Assembly: GCA_026003335.1 (NCBI GenBank) | Contig: BPHB01000001.1 | Location: 1,696,591-1,760,590, forward strand | DNA from: Chitinophagales bacterium | GTDB taxonomy: Bacteria > Bacteroidota > Bacteroidia > Chitinophagales > CAIOSU01 | DNA: 64,000 nucleotides | Direction of reading: 5' to 3' | Shown here: positions 19,035-26,717 of the stretch, in pieces | How positions within the stretch are numbered: the first letter of the stretch is position 1 | Layout: each line of letters begins with the position of its first letter | Position numbers and translations under genes: made by a program | The notes under the pieces: generated by a model | Told to the model about the DNA's origin: nothing | The model's input: only the letters and a program-made list of their open reading frames with translations | The model's database searches: none

Positions 19035-20362
19035 AAAGATTTTGCCTGATTTTGCTCCTATTCGCTACAACCCTATGCCGGTCGCAATCTCCGGTCATCT
19101 CTACCTTCCAGACTCCTTTTTTCAGGCCTATTGACCGCATCCTCACCAGCTCAGACGGTACCATCGTCATAGCCTCTGACGATGCCGGCTACATTTTTTT
19201 ATGGAATACGGAGGATGGCTCTCTGACAAACATTCTACGGGCTAACACCGGACGGATAGTTGCCCTGGCTCTTTCTCCTGACAAGCGGTATATAGCCGCC
19301 TCTTCCGGTAATGCAGCAGTCAACGTGTGGGACCTTGCATCATCCGGGCATGTTACAAAAATTCATACACCGGAATCCTGTCTCGCCTTATCCTTCAGCT
19401 CTACAGGCGATGCTTTATATCTGGTTATCTCCAAAGGCATTTATCGCGCGCAGAAAGATGATTTCACGCATCTTACCAAAGTGTACGATGCTGCTGCCGA
19501 CATCAATGCTGCCACTCGTACTGATTCATACGGTGTATTTATTATGCGGGAAGGAAGAAAACTGATTAAATATGATTGCGAAACGGGCAAAATACAGATC
19601 ATAGCCGCGGATACCGGGGAGCCTGTATCCATACAGGCTGGCAATGAGCTTATTGCGTACTATGCCTCACCGGACCAACTGACATTGTATGCATGGAATA
19701 AAAAGGGTTATGTTCCTGCCGCCCGCTGTGTAATTTCTCAGGGTATAGCCACTGCTCCGGTAATCATATCCAAACAACACATCCTTTTCATCAACGGACA
19801 GGGTGAGCTCCGAAGCTGGAATGCTGAAATGAACTCCTTTACTGCTCTGGGTGGGATGCCGGATAATGTAACGGCCATTTTCTATGACAATAAAAATTTA
19901 TTTACCGGTGATGGCAATGGTCTGGTGTCCTTGTGCCGAACACCCGCTCCGGCAGGCAATAAGGCAGAAAAGACTTCAACAGGCAAACGCCAGCAAACAC
20001 AAATTCCGGAAGCAATAGCAGAAGGCAGACCCATTCATATCCGTGAAATTGTTCAAGTACACTCGCCAGTGATAGAATTATGGATGTGGGATGATGAAAA
20101 TGAGGATGGAGATACCATTTCTCTTAGTTTCAACGGCAAGCTCATTCTGGAGCGCTATATGGTTACAAAAGAAAAGAAAAAAATTCAGCTTACTGTGGAC
20201 CCAGAAGGCGAGAACGTACTGGTCATGTATGCCCATAATCTCGGAACACATCCGCCCAACACGGCTGCCATTTCCATTCATGACGGACGTGCTGAGCGCA
20301 CGCTCACCCTGAAGTCTGATCTTAAAAGATGCGATGCTGTCAAGCTCAAACTGTTGCCCTGA
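19031..20362 (+). CDS. Exported WD40-like beta-propeller protein
   Basis: ATG at 19031 overlaps the TPR stop; it gives the signal peptide MKRFCLILLLFATTLCRSQ. The next 300 residues carry WD40/quinoprotein-type blades: TIVIASDDAGYIFLWNTEDG, RIVALALSPDKRYIAASSG and AAVNVWDLASSGHVTKIHTP. The last 110 residues (from IPEAIAEGRPIHIREIVQV, with VIELWMWDDENEDGDTISL) form a separate domain of a kind found fused to propellers and peptidases in Bacteroidota, here without a visible catalytic site. The gene ends inside the convergent glycosyltransferase gene by 17 bases. Confidence 0.75.
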   Translation: MKRFCLILLLFATTLCRSQSPVISTFQTPFFRPIDRILTSSDGTIVIASDDAGYIFLWNTEDGSLTNILRANTGRIVALALSPDKRYIAASSGNAAVNVWDLASSGHVTKIHTPESCLALSFSSTGDALYLVISKGIYRAQKDDFTHLTKVYDAAADINAATRTDSYGVFIMREGRKLIKYDCETGKIQIIAADTGEPVSIQAGNELIAYYASPDQLTLYAWNKKGYVPAARCVISQGIATAPVIISKQHILFINGQGELRSWNAEMNSFTALGGMPDNVTAIFYDNKNLFTGDGNGLVSLCRTPAPAGNKAEKTSTGKRQQTQIPEAIAEGRPIHIREIVQVHSPVIELWMWDDENEDGDTISLSFNGKLILERYMVTKEKKKIQLTVDPEGENVLVMYAHNLGTHPPNTAAISIHDGRAERTLTLKSDLKRCDAVKLKLLP

Positions 20363-21569
20363 CCTCGTTGCAGCCCCCAGTCAAGCGCTCATAAAACTTC
20401 CCCAGCCGCATAGACACCCGCTCAAGAGCGTATTCCTCGCGGGCAATACTACAGGCATTGCGTCCGATATGCTTTAGAAAATCCGGACGGTTTATACAAT
20501 CTGATATTTTACGGACAAATTCATCCTCATTATTGGCAATAAGTATGTTTTCTCCGTCTTTGTAATGGATACCTGACGCACCCACTGAAGTAGAAACAAC
20601 TACCTTACCCAGCAGCATTCCCTCAATAATCTTCACCCGCAGGCCACTGCCGGATAGGAGCGGCACAATCATAATATCTTTAGAACGCATAAACTCCACT
20701 GCATCTCCCACCTCCCCATGTATTATAAGTCCGGGGCTTTTATAGCCGAAAAATGCAGCCGGCATTTTTCTTCCGGCCAGATGTAACTCCAGAGCAGGAA
20801 AACGTGCACGCAGCCGAGGCCATACTTTGTCCAGAAACCATCGCAAGCCAATTTGATTGGGTATCCAGTCCATGGCACCCAGGTGAAAAAGACGGGGAGG
20901 ATGAGCAAAATCCATGGCGGGCGCATAGTGCGTGATGTCCATGCCAAGAGGAATCGTTTCTGCAGGCACCTGAATCAGATGCGAAATCTTATCCAAGTCA
21001 GCAGATGAAATAGCCAGGATGCCTTCAGCCTGACTTATGGCCTTCAGTTCAAATGTTTTAAGCCGCTCAGCAAGCAAACGCAAATACATTCTGCGATAAA
21101 AAACCGGGTCGTTGGCTGCTGTCGTGAGCCAGACCTCGTGCTCAATGTTATGAAGGCGCAGGGTAATAGGCGCATCAGAGAGTCTGCGGATGAGAGCATG
21201 GTAAACCATGGGATAAATGGTTTCCATCTGAATAACATCAAACACTTCATCATGCAACAGGGCTTGCAGGCTGCGGGCAACCGTTGCAGTATGGAATCGC
21301 TGGGCGTGATAGGATTCAGAAGAAAATAAATTTAAAAAAGCCGCATGCTTCTTCACTCTGAGATCTACTTCGGCAAACAGCAACCTTACCCGTTTGCGCA
21401 AATCCTGCGGCCAGTCATCTGCTTGTGAACGATGCTTATGGGAAACCATGCTGAGCACGGTTACTTCAAAGCCATTGTGTACCAGACAGCGTGTCATGCT
21501 GCCCATAGCAATGGCACCGCCATCAGCCGGGGGAAAAGGTGGCTTATTGCAAAACTGTAAAATTTTCAT
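20346..21569 (-). CDS. Glycosyltransferase family 4 protein
   Basis: A GT-B fold retaining glycosyltransferase of 407 residues. N-terminal domain begins MKILQFCNKPPFPPADGGAI with the acceptor-side Gly-rich loop; the C-terminal domain has LGAMDWIPNQIGLRWFLDKV and DIMIVPLLSGSGLRVKIIEG, where the E of the EX7E-like region contacts the nucleotide-sugar, then GKVVVSTSVGASGIHYKDGE. Sugar donor and acceptor cannot be inferred. Likely envelope polysaccharide synthesis. The DUF2452 gene lies 40 bases upstream on the same strand. Confidence 0.85.
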   Translation of the reverse strand: MKILQFCNKPPFPPADGGAIAMGSMTRCLVHNGFEVTVLSMVSHKHRSQADDWPQDLRKRVRLLFAEVDLRVKKHAAFLNLFSSESYHAQRFHTATVARSLQALLHDEVFDVIQMETIYPMVYHALIRRLSDAPITLRLHNIEHEVWLTTAANDPVFYRRMYLRLLAERLKTFELKAISQAEGILAISSADLDKISHLIQVPAETIPLGMDITHYAPAMDFAHPPRLFHLGAMDWIPNQIGLRWFLDKVWPRLRARFPALELHLAGRKMPAAFFGYKSPGLIIHGEVGDAVEFMRSKDIMIVPLLSGSGLRVKIIEGMLLGKVVVSTSVGASGIHYKDGENILIANNEDEFVRKISDCINRPDFLKHIGRNACSIAREEYALERVSMRLGKFYERLTGGCNEVRATV

Positions 21570-21609
21570 CTTCAGAATTGTGGCACAACATGATAGCCTG
21601 CAGAGGCAG

Positions 21610-22080
21610 TCATTGTGATTCTCCCTCAGTTACCGGATACCAGGTTCTGTCGGCCATCAGTTTAACTGCACCCACAAATGCCTTAAAAGGAATTTTTTTC
21701 TTCCACTCCCAAGGGGCAACCATGGAAATCACGTATCCCCCCTCGTTTCTTTCATACATGTAATAAATTTCTCCGGGAACGGGGATAAAATTGATATCTG
21801 CTTCATATACACGCTGGGCAAAAGCTACTTTTTCCTTAATATGATTCGCCTGGCGGATAAGTAATTCAACCTGCTGCCGTATCTGGTTCAGTTGCATTTC
21901 GGCCTGCTCCTCTACAGTTGCCAAAGATGAACCCTTCAGCCCTTTCTTATCAATAGGTGCGATAACCGAACTGCCTATTGTATGGGGATAAGGCAGCGTA
22001 TGCGGATTTACTGCTACCTTGTCCTTATCAATTGGATTTCTGAATTCCTTTTTCTTTTTCTTACCGGAAGTCTTTTTCAT
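21610..22080 (-). CDS. DUF2452-like protein
   Basis: A 156-residue protein without a signal peptide. Very basic start (MKKTSGKKKKKEFRNPID), then NPHTLPYPHTIGSSVIAPID, a helical region (EEQAEMQLNQIRQQVELLIR) and EADINFIPVPGEIYYMYERN followed by a Trp-rich end. This matches my recollection of DUF2452. Function unknown. Divergent from the tryptophan dioxygenase gene. Confidence 0.65.
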   Translation of the reverse strand: MKKTSGKKKKKEFRNPIDKDKVAVNPHTLPYPHTIGSSVIAPIDKKGLKGSSLATVEEQAEMQLNQIRQQVELLIRQANHIKEKVAFAQRVYEADINFIPVPGEIYYMYERNEGGYVISMVAPWEWKKKIPFKAFVGAVKLMADRTWYPVTEGESQ

Positions 22081-22164
22081 ACCGATGACAAAAATAAGGG
22101 TTTGGTCACCACCGGTATCATTTCATCAGGTAAATACAAATCTTATCTTGCATAAAAATAAGGC

Positions 22165-23196
22165 ATGGCTAAAAAGATGTATTATTCCGACTATCTGCGC
22201 CTGAATAAAATTCTGCATGCGCAATATCCGGTAAGTGCCCGGAGTAAAAAACCTGCTCACGATGAAATGTTGTTTATTATCACCCATCAGGTGTATGAGC
22301 TCTGGTTTAAGCAGATACTACACGAGCTGAAATCCGTGCGGAAAATTTTCAGCAATCCGATTAATGACAACTCTCCTGCTATGCCGATCGCAGTGCACCG
22401 GCTGAAACGTGTTGTCACAATACTGAGCGTGGCAGTAGAGCAGATTAACATCATGGAAACCATGACCCCCCTTGATTTTCTTGATTTCCGCAACATGCTA
22501 CGTCCGGCATCCGGTTTTCAGAGTTATCAGTTTAAGATAATTGAAGCCATGCTGGGATTGCGTATGCAAGACCGCTACATGGGTAGTTATTACACTGCCC
22601 AGCTCAAACCGCAGCATATCCGGCTCATCCGGCAGGCCGAACGGCAGAAGTCGCTCCTTGAGCTGGTAGGCCAATGGCTGGAACGCATGCCTTTCTTTGA
22701 TGCACGTTTCTGGCCTGGTGTTATGCAAGAAGATGACCCGGCAGCACATGTTTTCTGGAAAAAGTACAAGGCGGCATACAAGAAGAGTCTTATCCCCGAA
22801 GAGAAGGGTAACCTTACTTTGTTTAATCAGACCTTTTTTGACGATTCAACACAGCCACGGAGGCTCAGCCCCCGGGCATGCCGTTCTGCCCTGTTTATTA
22901 TGCTATATCGCGATTATCCTTTGTTGCAGCATCCCTTTCAGCTGCTGAATACGTTGCTGGATATTGACTCCATGCTTGCGGCATGGCGTTACCGCCATAT
23001 GCACATGGTACACCGCATGATTGGAACCCGTGTTGGTACAGGCGGTAGCAGCGGGCGGGACTATCTGCGAGCAGCCCTGGACAGTCACGTCATTTTTGCA
23101 GAGCTCGCAGCGCTGAGTACTTTTCTGATTGAACGCACACGATTGCCCCGCCTACATCCGCAACTGGAGAGACATCTGGGCTTTGTGAAGAGCTAA
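22165..23196 (+). CDS. kynA: Tryptophan 2,3-dioxygenase
   Basis: Heme enzyme that opens the indole ring of tryptophan to N-formylkynurenine, the first step of tryptophan breakdown. Signatures: DEMLFIITHQVYELWFKQIL near residues 33-52 (substrate-pocket His), FLDFRNMLRPASGFQSYQF, and near residues 273-296 WRYRHMHMVHRMIGTRVG with GTGGSSGRDYL, which includes the proximal heme His and the glycine loop that closes over the substrate. The protein is longer (343) than many TDOs, as in other Bacteroidota. No other kynurenine-pathway gene is nearby. It converges with and overlaps the DUF456 gene by four bases. Confidence 0.92.
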   Translation: MAKKMYYSDYLRLNKILHAQYPVSARSKKPAHDEMLFIITHQVYELWFKQILHELKSVRKIFSNPINDNSPAMPIAVHRLKRVVTILSVAVEQINIMETMTPLDFLDFRNMLRPASGFQSYQFKIIEAMLGLRMQDRYMGSYYTAQLKPQHIRLIRQAERQKSLLELVGQWLERMPFFDARFWPGVMQEDDPAAHVFWKKYKAAYKKSLIPEEKGNLTLFNQTFFDDSTQPRRLSPRACRSALFIMLYRDYPLLQHPFQLLNTLLDIDSMLAAWRYRHMHMVHRMIGTRVGTGGSSGRDYLRAALDSHVIFAELAALSTFLIERTRLPRLHPQLERHLGFVKS

Positions 23197-23693
23197 GTAG
23201 CTTCTACCATTTTGATAATCAACGAAACGGTCAGAGCAACCGATAGAAGCAGTTTTATAACAGTAGCCGCTAGAAAGCCTATAAAAGAACCCAATCCCGA
23301 TTTCAGAGCAACCTGCAGCTGCCGGCCGGCAACGAGGTCGCCAATGACCGCTCCCAGCAACGGACAAATGATAATGCTGACAAAACCAAACGGAGAAAAA
23401 ATCAAACCTACTACTAATCCGATTATTCCCCCCCATACGCCTTCTTTGCTTCCGCCGAATTTTTTTGTGGCAAATGCCGGTATCGTGTAATCCAGAATAG
23501 TGACAAGAACTACAAAACCCAAGGCAACGATCAAAAACGTAAGGCTGAAAACACCTCCTTTGGCAAAATGATATAGCAGAACAGCAGCAAACGAAATCGG
23601 AGGTCCGGGAAGTACCGGTAGAATGCAACCCAGTATGCCAATGCCACTCAGCAACAGCACAGCAAAAATCAAAAGCAATTCAGTGTAATCCAT
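23193..23693 (-). CDS. DUF456 family membrane protein
   Basis: A 166-residue protein that is almost entirely hydrophobic. Glycine-rich helices GIGILGCILPVLPGPPISF, VWGGIIGLVVGLIFSPFGFV and PLLGAVIGDLVAGRQLQVAL are characteristic of DUF456, with the LPGPP motif well conserved. About four to five membrane helices. Function unknown. Downstream of DUF4286 on the same strand with a 9-base gap, so possibly the last gene of the padR operon. Confidence 0.8.
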   Translation of the reverse strand: MDYTELLLIFAVLLLSGIGILGCILPVLPGPPISFAAVLLYHFAKGGVFSLTFLIVALGFVVLVTILDYTIPAFATKKFGGSKEGVWGGIIGLVVGLIFSPFGFVSIIICPLLGAVIGDLVAGRQLQVALKSGLGSFIGFLAATVIKLLLSVALTVSLIIKMVEAT

Positions 23694-23702
23694 ACTAACC
23701 TG

Positions 23703-24023
23703 TTAAAGGATTTCCATAACGGTTCTGAAAGCGACACACTTATCTCCAAAACGATCATAGTGCTTTTGCTGCAAAGCCGGAGCAAAGGTAGCGCGGTATG
23801 TATCAAAATTCCGCAAGTTATTACATAGATACTGCACAGCAAAGGTTTTACCTTCCGTATCATCCTGTTCCAACAGGCGACAGATACGATATTCGGAAAA
23901 CAAACCGGTGCGCATCACCTCAGGAATATGCTCCAGTTTCATCCATGCCAGCCATTCTTCTTCCACCGCGGGATCCACTTTTATGGTCACATTATACAAA
24001 ATCATACCCATGTAAGATGTCAT
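23703..24023 (-). CDS. DUF4286-like protein
   Basis: A 106-residue ferredoxin-like protein: MILYNVTIKVDPAVEEEWLA, HIPEVMRTGLFSEYRICRLL, FAVQYLCNNLRNFDTYRATF. This matches DUF4286. AAGGGAAAAA before the ATG at 24023 favours that start over the internal ATG at 24005. The gene follows the PspC/GIN gene with a 16-base gap, so it is probably in the padR operon. Function unknown. Confidence 0.7.
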   Translation of the reverse strand: MTSYMGMILYNVTIKVDPAVEEEWLAWMKLEHIPEVMRTGLFSEYRICRLLEQDDTEGKTFAVQYLCNNLRNFDTYRATFAPALQQKHYDRFGDKCVAFRTVMEIL

Positions 24024-24039
24024 TTTTTCCCTTATTCAC

Positions 24040-26238
24040 TTAATTCCTGCTGGGTTTTATTGAAGAAAAGCCTTTTACCTCCGAAATAATTTCCGGAAGA
24101 CCCTTATAGAGCAATTCACTGGCGCCTTTCACTGTAGCTTCCAGTTTTTCATTTACATGCACCTCCGCATAGCTGTCGCCATCTACGTAGATTTTACCTC
24201 GTGCCGCCTGACAATCAAAAGCTTTCAGGCGGGATGCGCCTTCTACCTCTGCATTTAACTCCTCTGTGTTGCCTTTTAAAATAACTTCCGATATTCCGTT
24301 TATGCTAATTGTCACCCTGGATGCTGTAATATCAATAGTTGATCTGGAAGCCCCTCCCACGGCTGCTTTAAAATATTTTCCTTCAAAACCCTTGACATCA
24401 GCGCGGGCTCTGCCTGTTATTTTTACTTCCCGAAGCACAGGCATGGTGATGTAAACCGTTCCATTTCCTCCCCCCCAAAAGCCCTGGATGCTACTCTGGC
24501 TGATTTTAAGATGACTCCCCTCTTTATCAAAGCGCAGCTTATCGGGAAACTCCCTGCCACCTTCGGTGTATATTTTGTACACATCACCTTGTTTTATCTG
24601 AAGATTAAAAAAGCCCTCTGCCTCCACAGTTTCAAAATCAGAAAGATTTATCATCTGTGCGGATTTGGCCCGTGAGGCATCTGCAAAATTTTCTGCTTCC
24701 TCACAATCCATACAAACCAGACCACCGGCCTGCATAGTCCATACATGACCAATCATTTCATAATTATAGGCATCATTCAGATTTTTTGCTTCATCCAGAA
24801 TATCAGCCACGCCCCTGCCCATGAGCACTGACTTGCCCTCCGGTACTTTAAGAATAATTTTTACTTTCTGATCGCGATAAGAGTGTTCCGGAGAAAAAGC
24901 AAGATACTCATCAAACAGCAGCAGGGAGTCTTGCTGGTCAATACCATATTCTATTGCCTGAGCACGCAAGGAGGCCGTATGGTGGTTTCTTCCGCGTGAC
25001 GACTTATATCTGATGAGTTGAAAGGTACTATTATAGCTCTTCTGAATATCCAGTTCCACATTACCTGAAAGTAAAATAGCGGAGTCGGTATAAATCCATT
25101 TTTTACCGAAAAAATTGTAATAGTTATTGTCGGGAAAACGACCGCTTAGAGTACCCAATACAAGCGTATCGCCCTGAGGCTGTATCAGGGGAATTTCTTC
25201 ACGGACAGATTCTGTAATGAGAAAATCGGGAACCATTTTCGCCAAAACAAAAAGCAGGATAAACCCACTAACCAGCCAAAGGCCCAGTGCACTGATACCC
25301 ACGTTTTTCACTCTGGATGATTTGCCGAAAAGTATGCGCAGCCCTGCATAGGTCAGCCAGAAGGCAGGTATTCCGACAAACAAGACTATTCCCAGCAGGA
25401 AAAGGAATAAAAGGGTTTTGGTAGGAAAAATAAGCGGGTACAAAAGGGCTACCGGTATAATGCTCAGTGTGACGGGAAGCAGTAAGGTGAGCATGAAGAA
25501 CACGAATATCAGAATACCCGATACCAGGAGGATTACCGCGGTAACCTTCAGCAAGGCGCGCAGTAAAAGAATGGTCACTGAAGTAATCAGTTTTATCGTC
25601 CGGCCGATAAGGCTACTTAGCATGTTGCGGGTTGGTGCAGAGTTGAAATGATTCATTTTTTTTTTCAGGTCATCCAGATCATTCCGTATCGTTTTTTCAA
25701 TATTGGAGATATTGATGGATTTTCCCCGCATCTGCAGTTTTTCGGATGGCGTTTGGGCCTGCGGAATAATAATCCAGAGTATAAAATATATCAGTACGGG
25801 GCTACCCACCCCAGCCAGAGCCATAATGACAAAAAGCAGGCGAATCCAAACCGGATCAGCAATACCAAGGTAGGCAGATATTCCGGAACATACCCCGGCA
25901 ATCACTTTATCATCGGGATTACGGAACAGGCGCTTGGAGAATCGGGTTTCTGCTGCAGTGTCGTTCGCGTCCAATGCAGAATCAAAGTCTTCAGGATTAC
26001 CCATGATGCGCTTCACTTCGGCTACATCAGCCTGTGTGATGACCTGCTTGCGGGAGTTGAGTTTTTCATTAAAAAGTTCAGCTATGCGGGTTTCAATGTC
26101 TGCAATGATTTCCTGCCCACCTTCCACGTCCGCAAAACGCTTATGGATAGCTTCAAGATAATTTTTCAGCTCTTGGTAAGCCGGCTCGTCAATCTGAAAA
26201 ACTTGCCCGCTGAGATTAATGGAAATAGTTTTATTCAT
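24040..26238 (-). CDS. PspC-domain membrane protein with C-terminal GIN (DUF2807) domain
   Basis: A 732-residue protein built of an N-terminal soluble segment (about 1-95), a PspC domain (NPDDKVIAGVCSGISAYLGI near residue 105 with its membrane helix), several more membrane helices to about residue 345, and a C-terminal extracytoplasmic half ending in a beta-helical head-GIN domain (FETVEAEGFFNLQIKQGDVY, then repeated strands such as NGISEVILKGNTEELNAEVE). PspC relates to phage-shock-type envelope stress; GIN domains occur in putative adhesins. Gene order padR-PspC/GIN is common in this phylum, so it is likely repressed by the neighbouring PadR protein. Confidence 0.85.
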   Translation of the reverse strand: MNKTISINLSGQVFQIDEPAYQELKNYLEAIHKRFADVEGGQEIIADIETRIAELFNEKLNSRKQVITQADVAEVKRIMGNPEDFDSALDANDTAAETRFSKRLFRNPDDKVIAGVCSGISAYLGIADPVWIRLLFVIMALAGVGSPVLIYFILWIIIPQAQTPSEKLQMRGKSINISNIEKTIRNDLDDLKKKMNHFNSAPTRNMLSSLIGRTIKLITSVTILLLRALLKVTAVILLVSGILIFVFFMLTLLLPVTLSIIPVALLYPLIFPTKTLLFLFLLGIVLFVGIPAFWLTYAGLRILFGKSSRVKNVGISALGLWLVSGFILLFVLAKMVPDFLITESVREEIPLIQPQGDTLVLGTLSGRFPDNNYYNFFGKKWIYTDSAILLSGNVELDIQKSYNSTFQLIRYKSSRGRNHHTASLRAQAIEYGIDQQDSLLLFDEYLAFSPEHSYRDQKVKIILKVPEGKSVLMGRGVADILDEAKNLNDAYNYEMIGHVWTMQAGGLVCMDCEEAENFADASRAKSAQMINLSDFETVEAEGFFNLQIKQGDVYKIYTEGGREFPDKLRFDKEGSHLKISQSSIQGFWGGGNGTVYITMPVLREVKITGRARADVKGFEGKYFKAAVGGASRSTIDITASRVTISINGISEVILKGNTEELNAEVEGASRLKAFDCQAARGKIYVDGDSYAEVHVNEKLEATVKGASELLYKGLPEIISEVKGFSSIKPSRN

Positions 26239-26247
26239 AACAATAGA

Positions 26248-26589
26248 TTAAGGCTTCTTTCTATTATTTACAGAAACTCTGACGGCATACTCCAGCTCAC
26301 TCCACGTTTCATCCAGTTCATGGAGGAATTTTTTTCCTCTTGCAGTCAGCCTATAGTATTTGCGTGGCGGACCGGATGTGCTTTCTTTCCATTCATAACT
26401 CAGCATACCGCTGTTTTTCAGTCGTGTCAGTAAGGGATAGAGTGTGCCTTCCACTACCAGCAAACGGGCATCCTTTAATACTTCCAGTATATCAGAGGCA
26501 TAGGCCTCTTCCCTTGCGGAAATAATAGATAAGATACAATACTCCAGAATGCCCTTCCGCATTTGCACTTTAGCATTATCCAGATTCAT
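26248..26589 (-). CDS. PadR family transcriptional regulator
   Basis: I choose the ATG at 26589 (AAAGGCGG just upstream) over the longer ORF start at 26613, which would overlap the promoter. The 113-residue product is a typical short PadR: KGILEYCILSIISAREEAYA, DILEVLKDARLLVVEGTLYP, LLTRLKNSGMLSYEWKESTS, GPPRKYYRLTARGKKFL: a winged helix plus a dimerisation helix. Likely autoregulatory through the dyad at 26633-26651. The PspC gene starts 10 bases downstream, so it is co-transcribed and controlled with padR. Confidence 0.9.
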   Translation of the reverse strand: MNLDNAKVQMRKGILEYCILSIISAREEAYASDILEVLKDARLLVVEGTLYPLLTRLKNSGMLSYEWKESTSGPPRKYYRLTARGKKFLHELDETWSELEYAVRVSVNNRKKP

Positions 26590-26610
26590 AGCCGCCTTTG
26601 TTCTGCAATG

Positions 26611-26643
26611 CAAAGATATAAATAAAACAATGTACTATGCAAA
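26611..26643 (-). promoter_or_regulatory. Full Bacteroidota promoter of the padR operon
   Basis: On the minus strand a -33 TTTG (26640-26643) and an exact -7 TATCTTTG (26611-26618) are separated by 21 bases, the best complete promoter in the window. It ends 21 bases before the ATG at 26589. Confidence 0.6.
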
Positions 26644-26651
26644 ACATAGTA
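26633..26651. promoter_or_regulatory. Candidate PadR operator
   Basis: TACTATG, five spacer bases, CATAGTA: a perfect 7-bp dyad whose spacer contains the -33 TTTG of the padR promoter. Binding there would block the polymerase. Dyads of this size are usual for PadR dimers. Confidence 0.5.
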
Positions 26652-26717
26652 ATAATGTTTTTATTCTCTTCTCCCGCAGGCGGGTTCCGGGACGGGCAGA
26701 AGCCAGATAGAGCTTTG

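Noticed and set aside
25648-26433. Plus-strand ORF opposite PspC/padR
   Set aside because: It covers two real genes and their junction; the translation has no domain character.
26673-26684. CCCGC-AG-GCGGG hairpin after polA as terminator
   Set aside because: Only five base pairs with a two-base loop and no T-run downstream on the minus strand.
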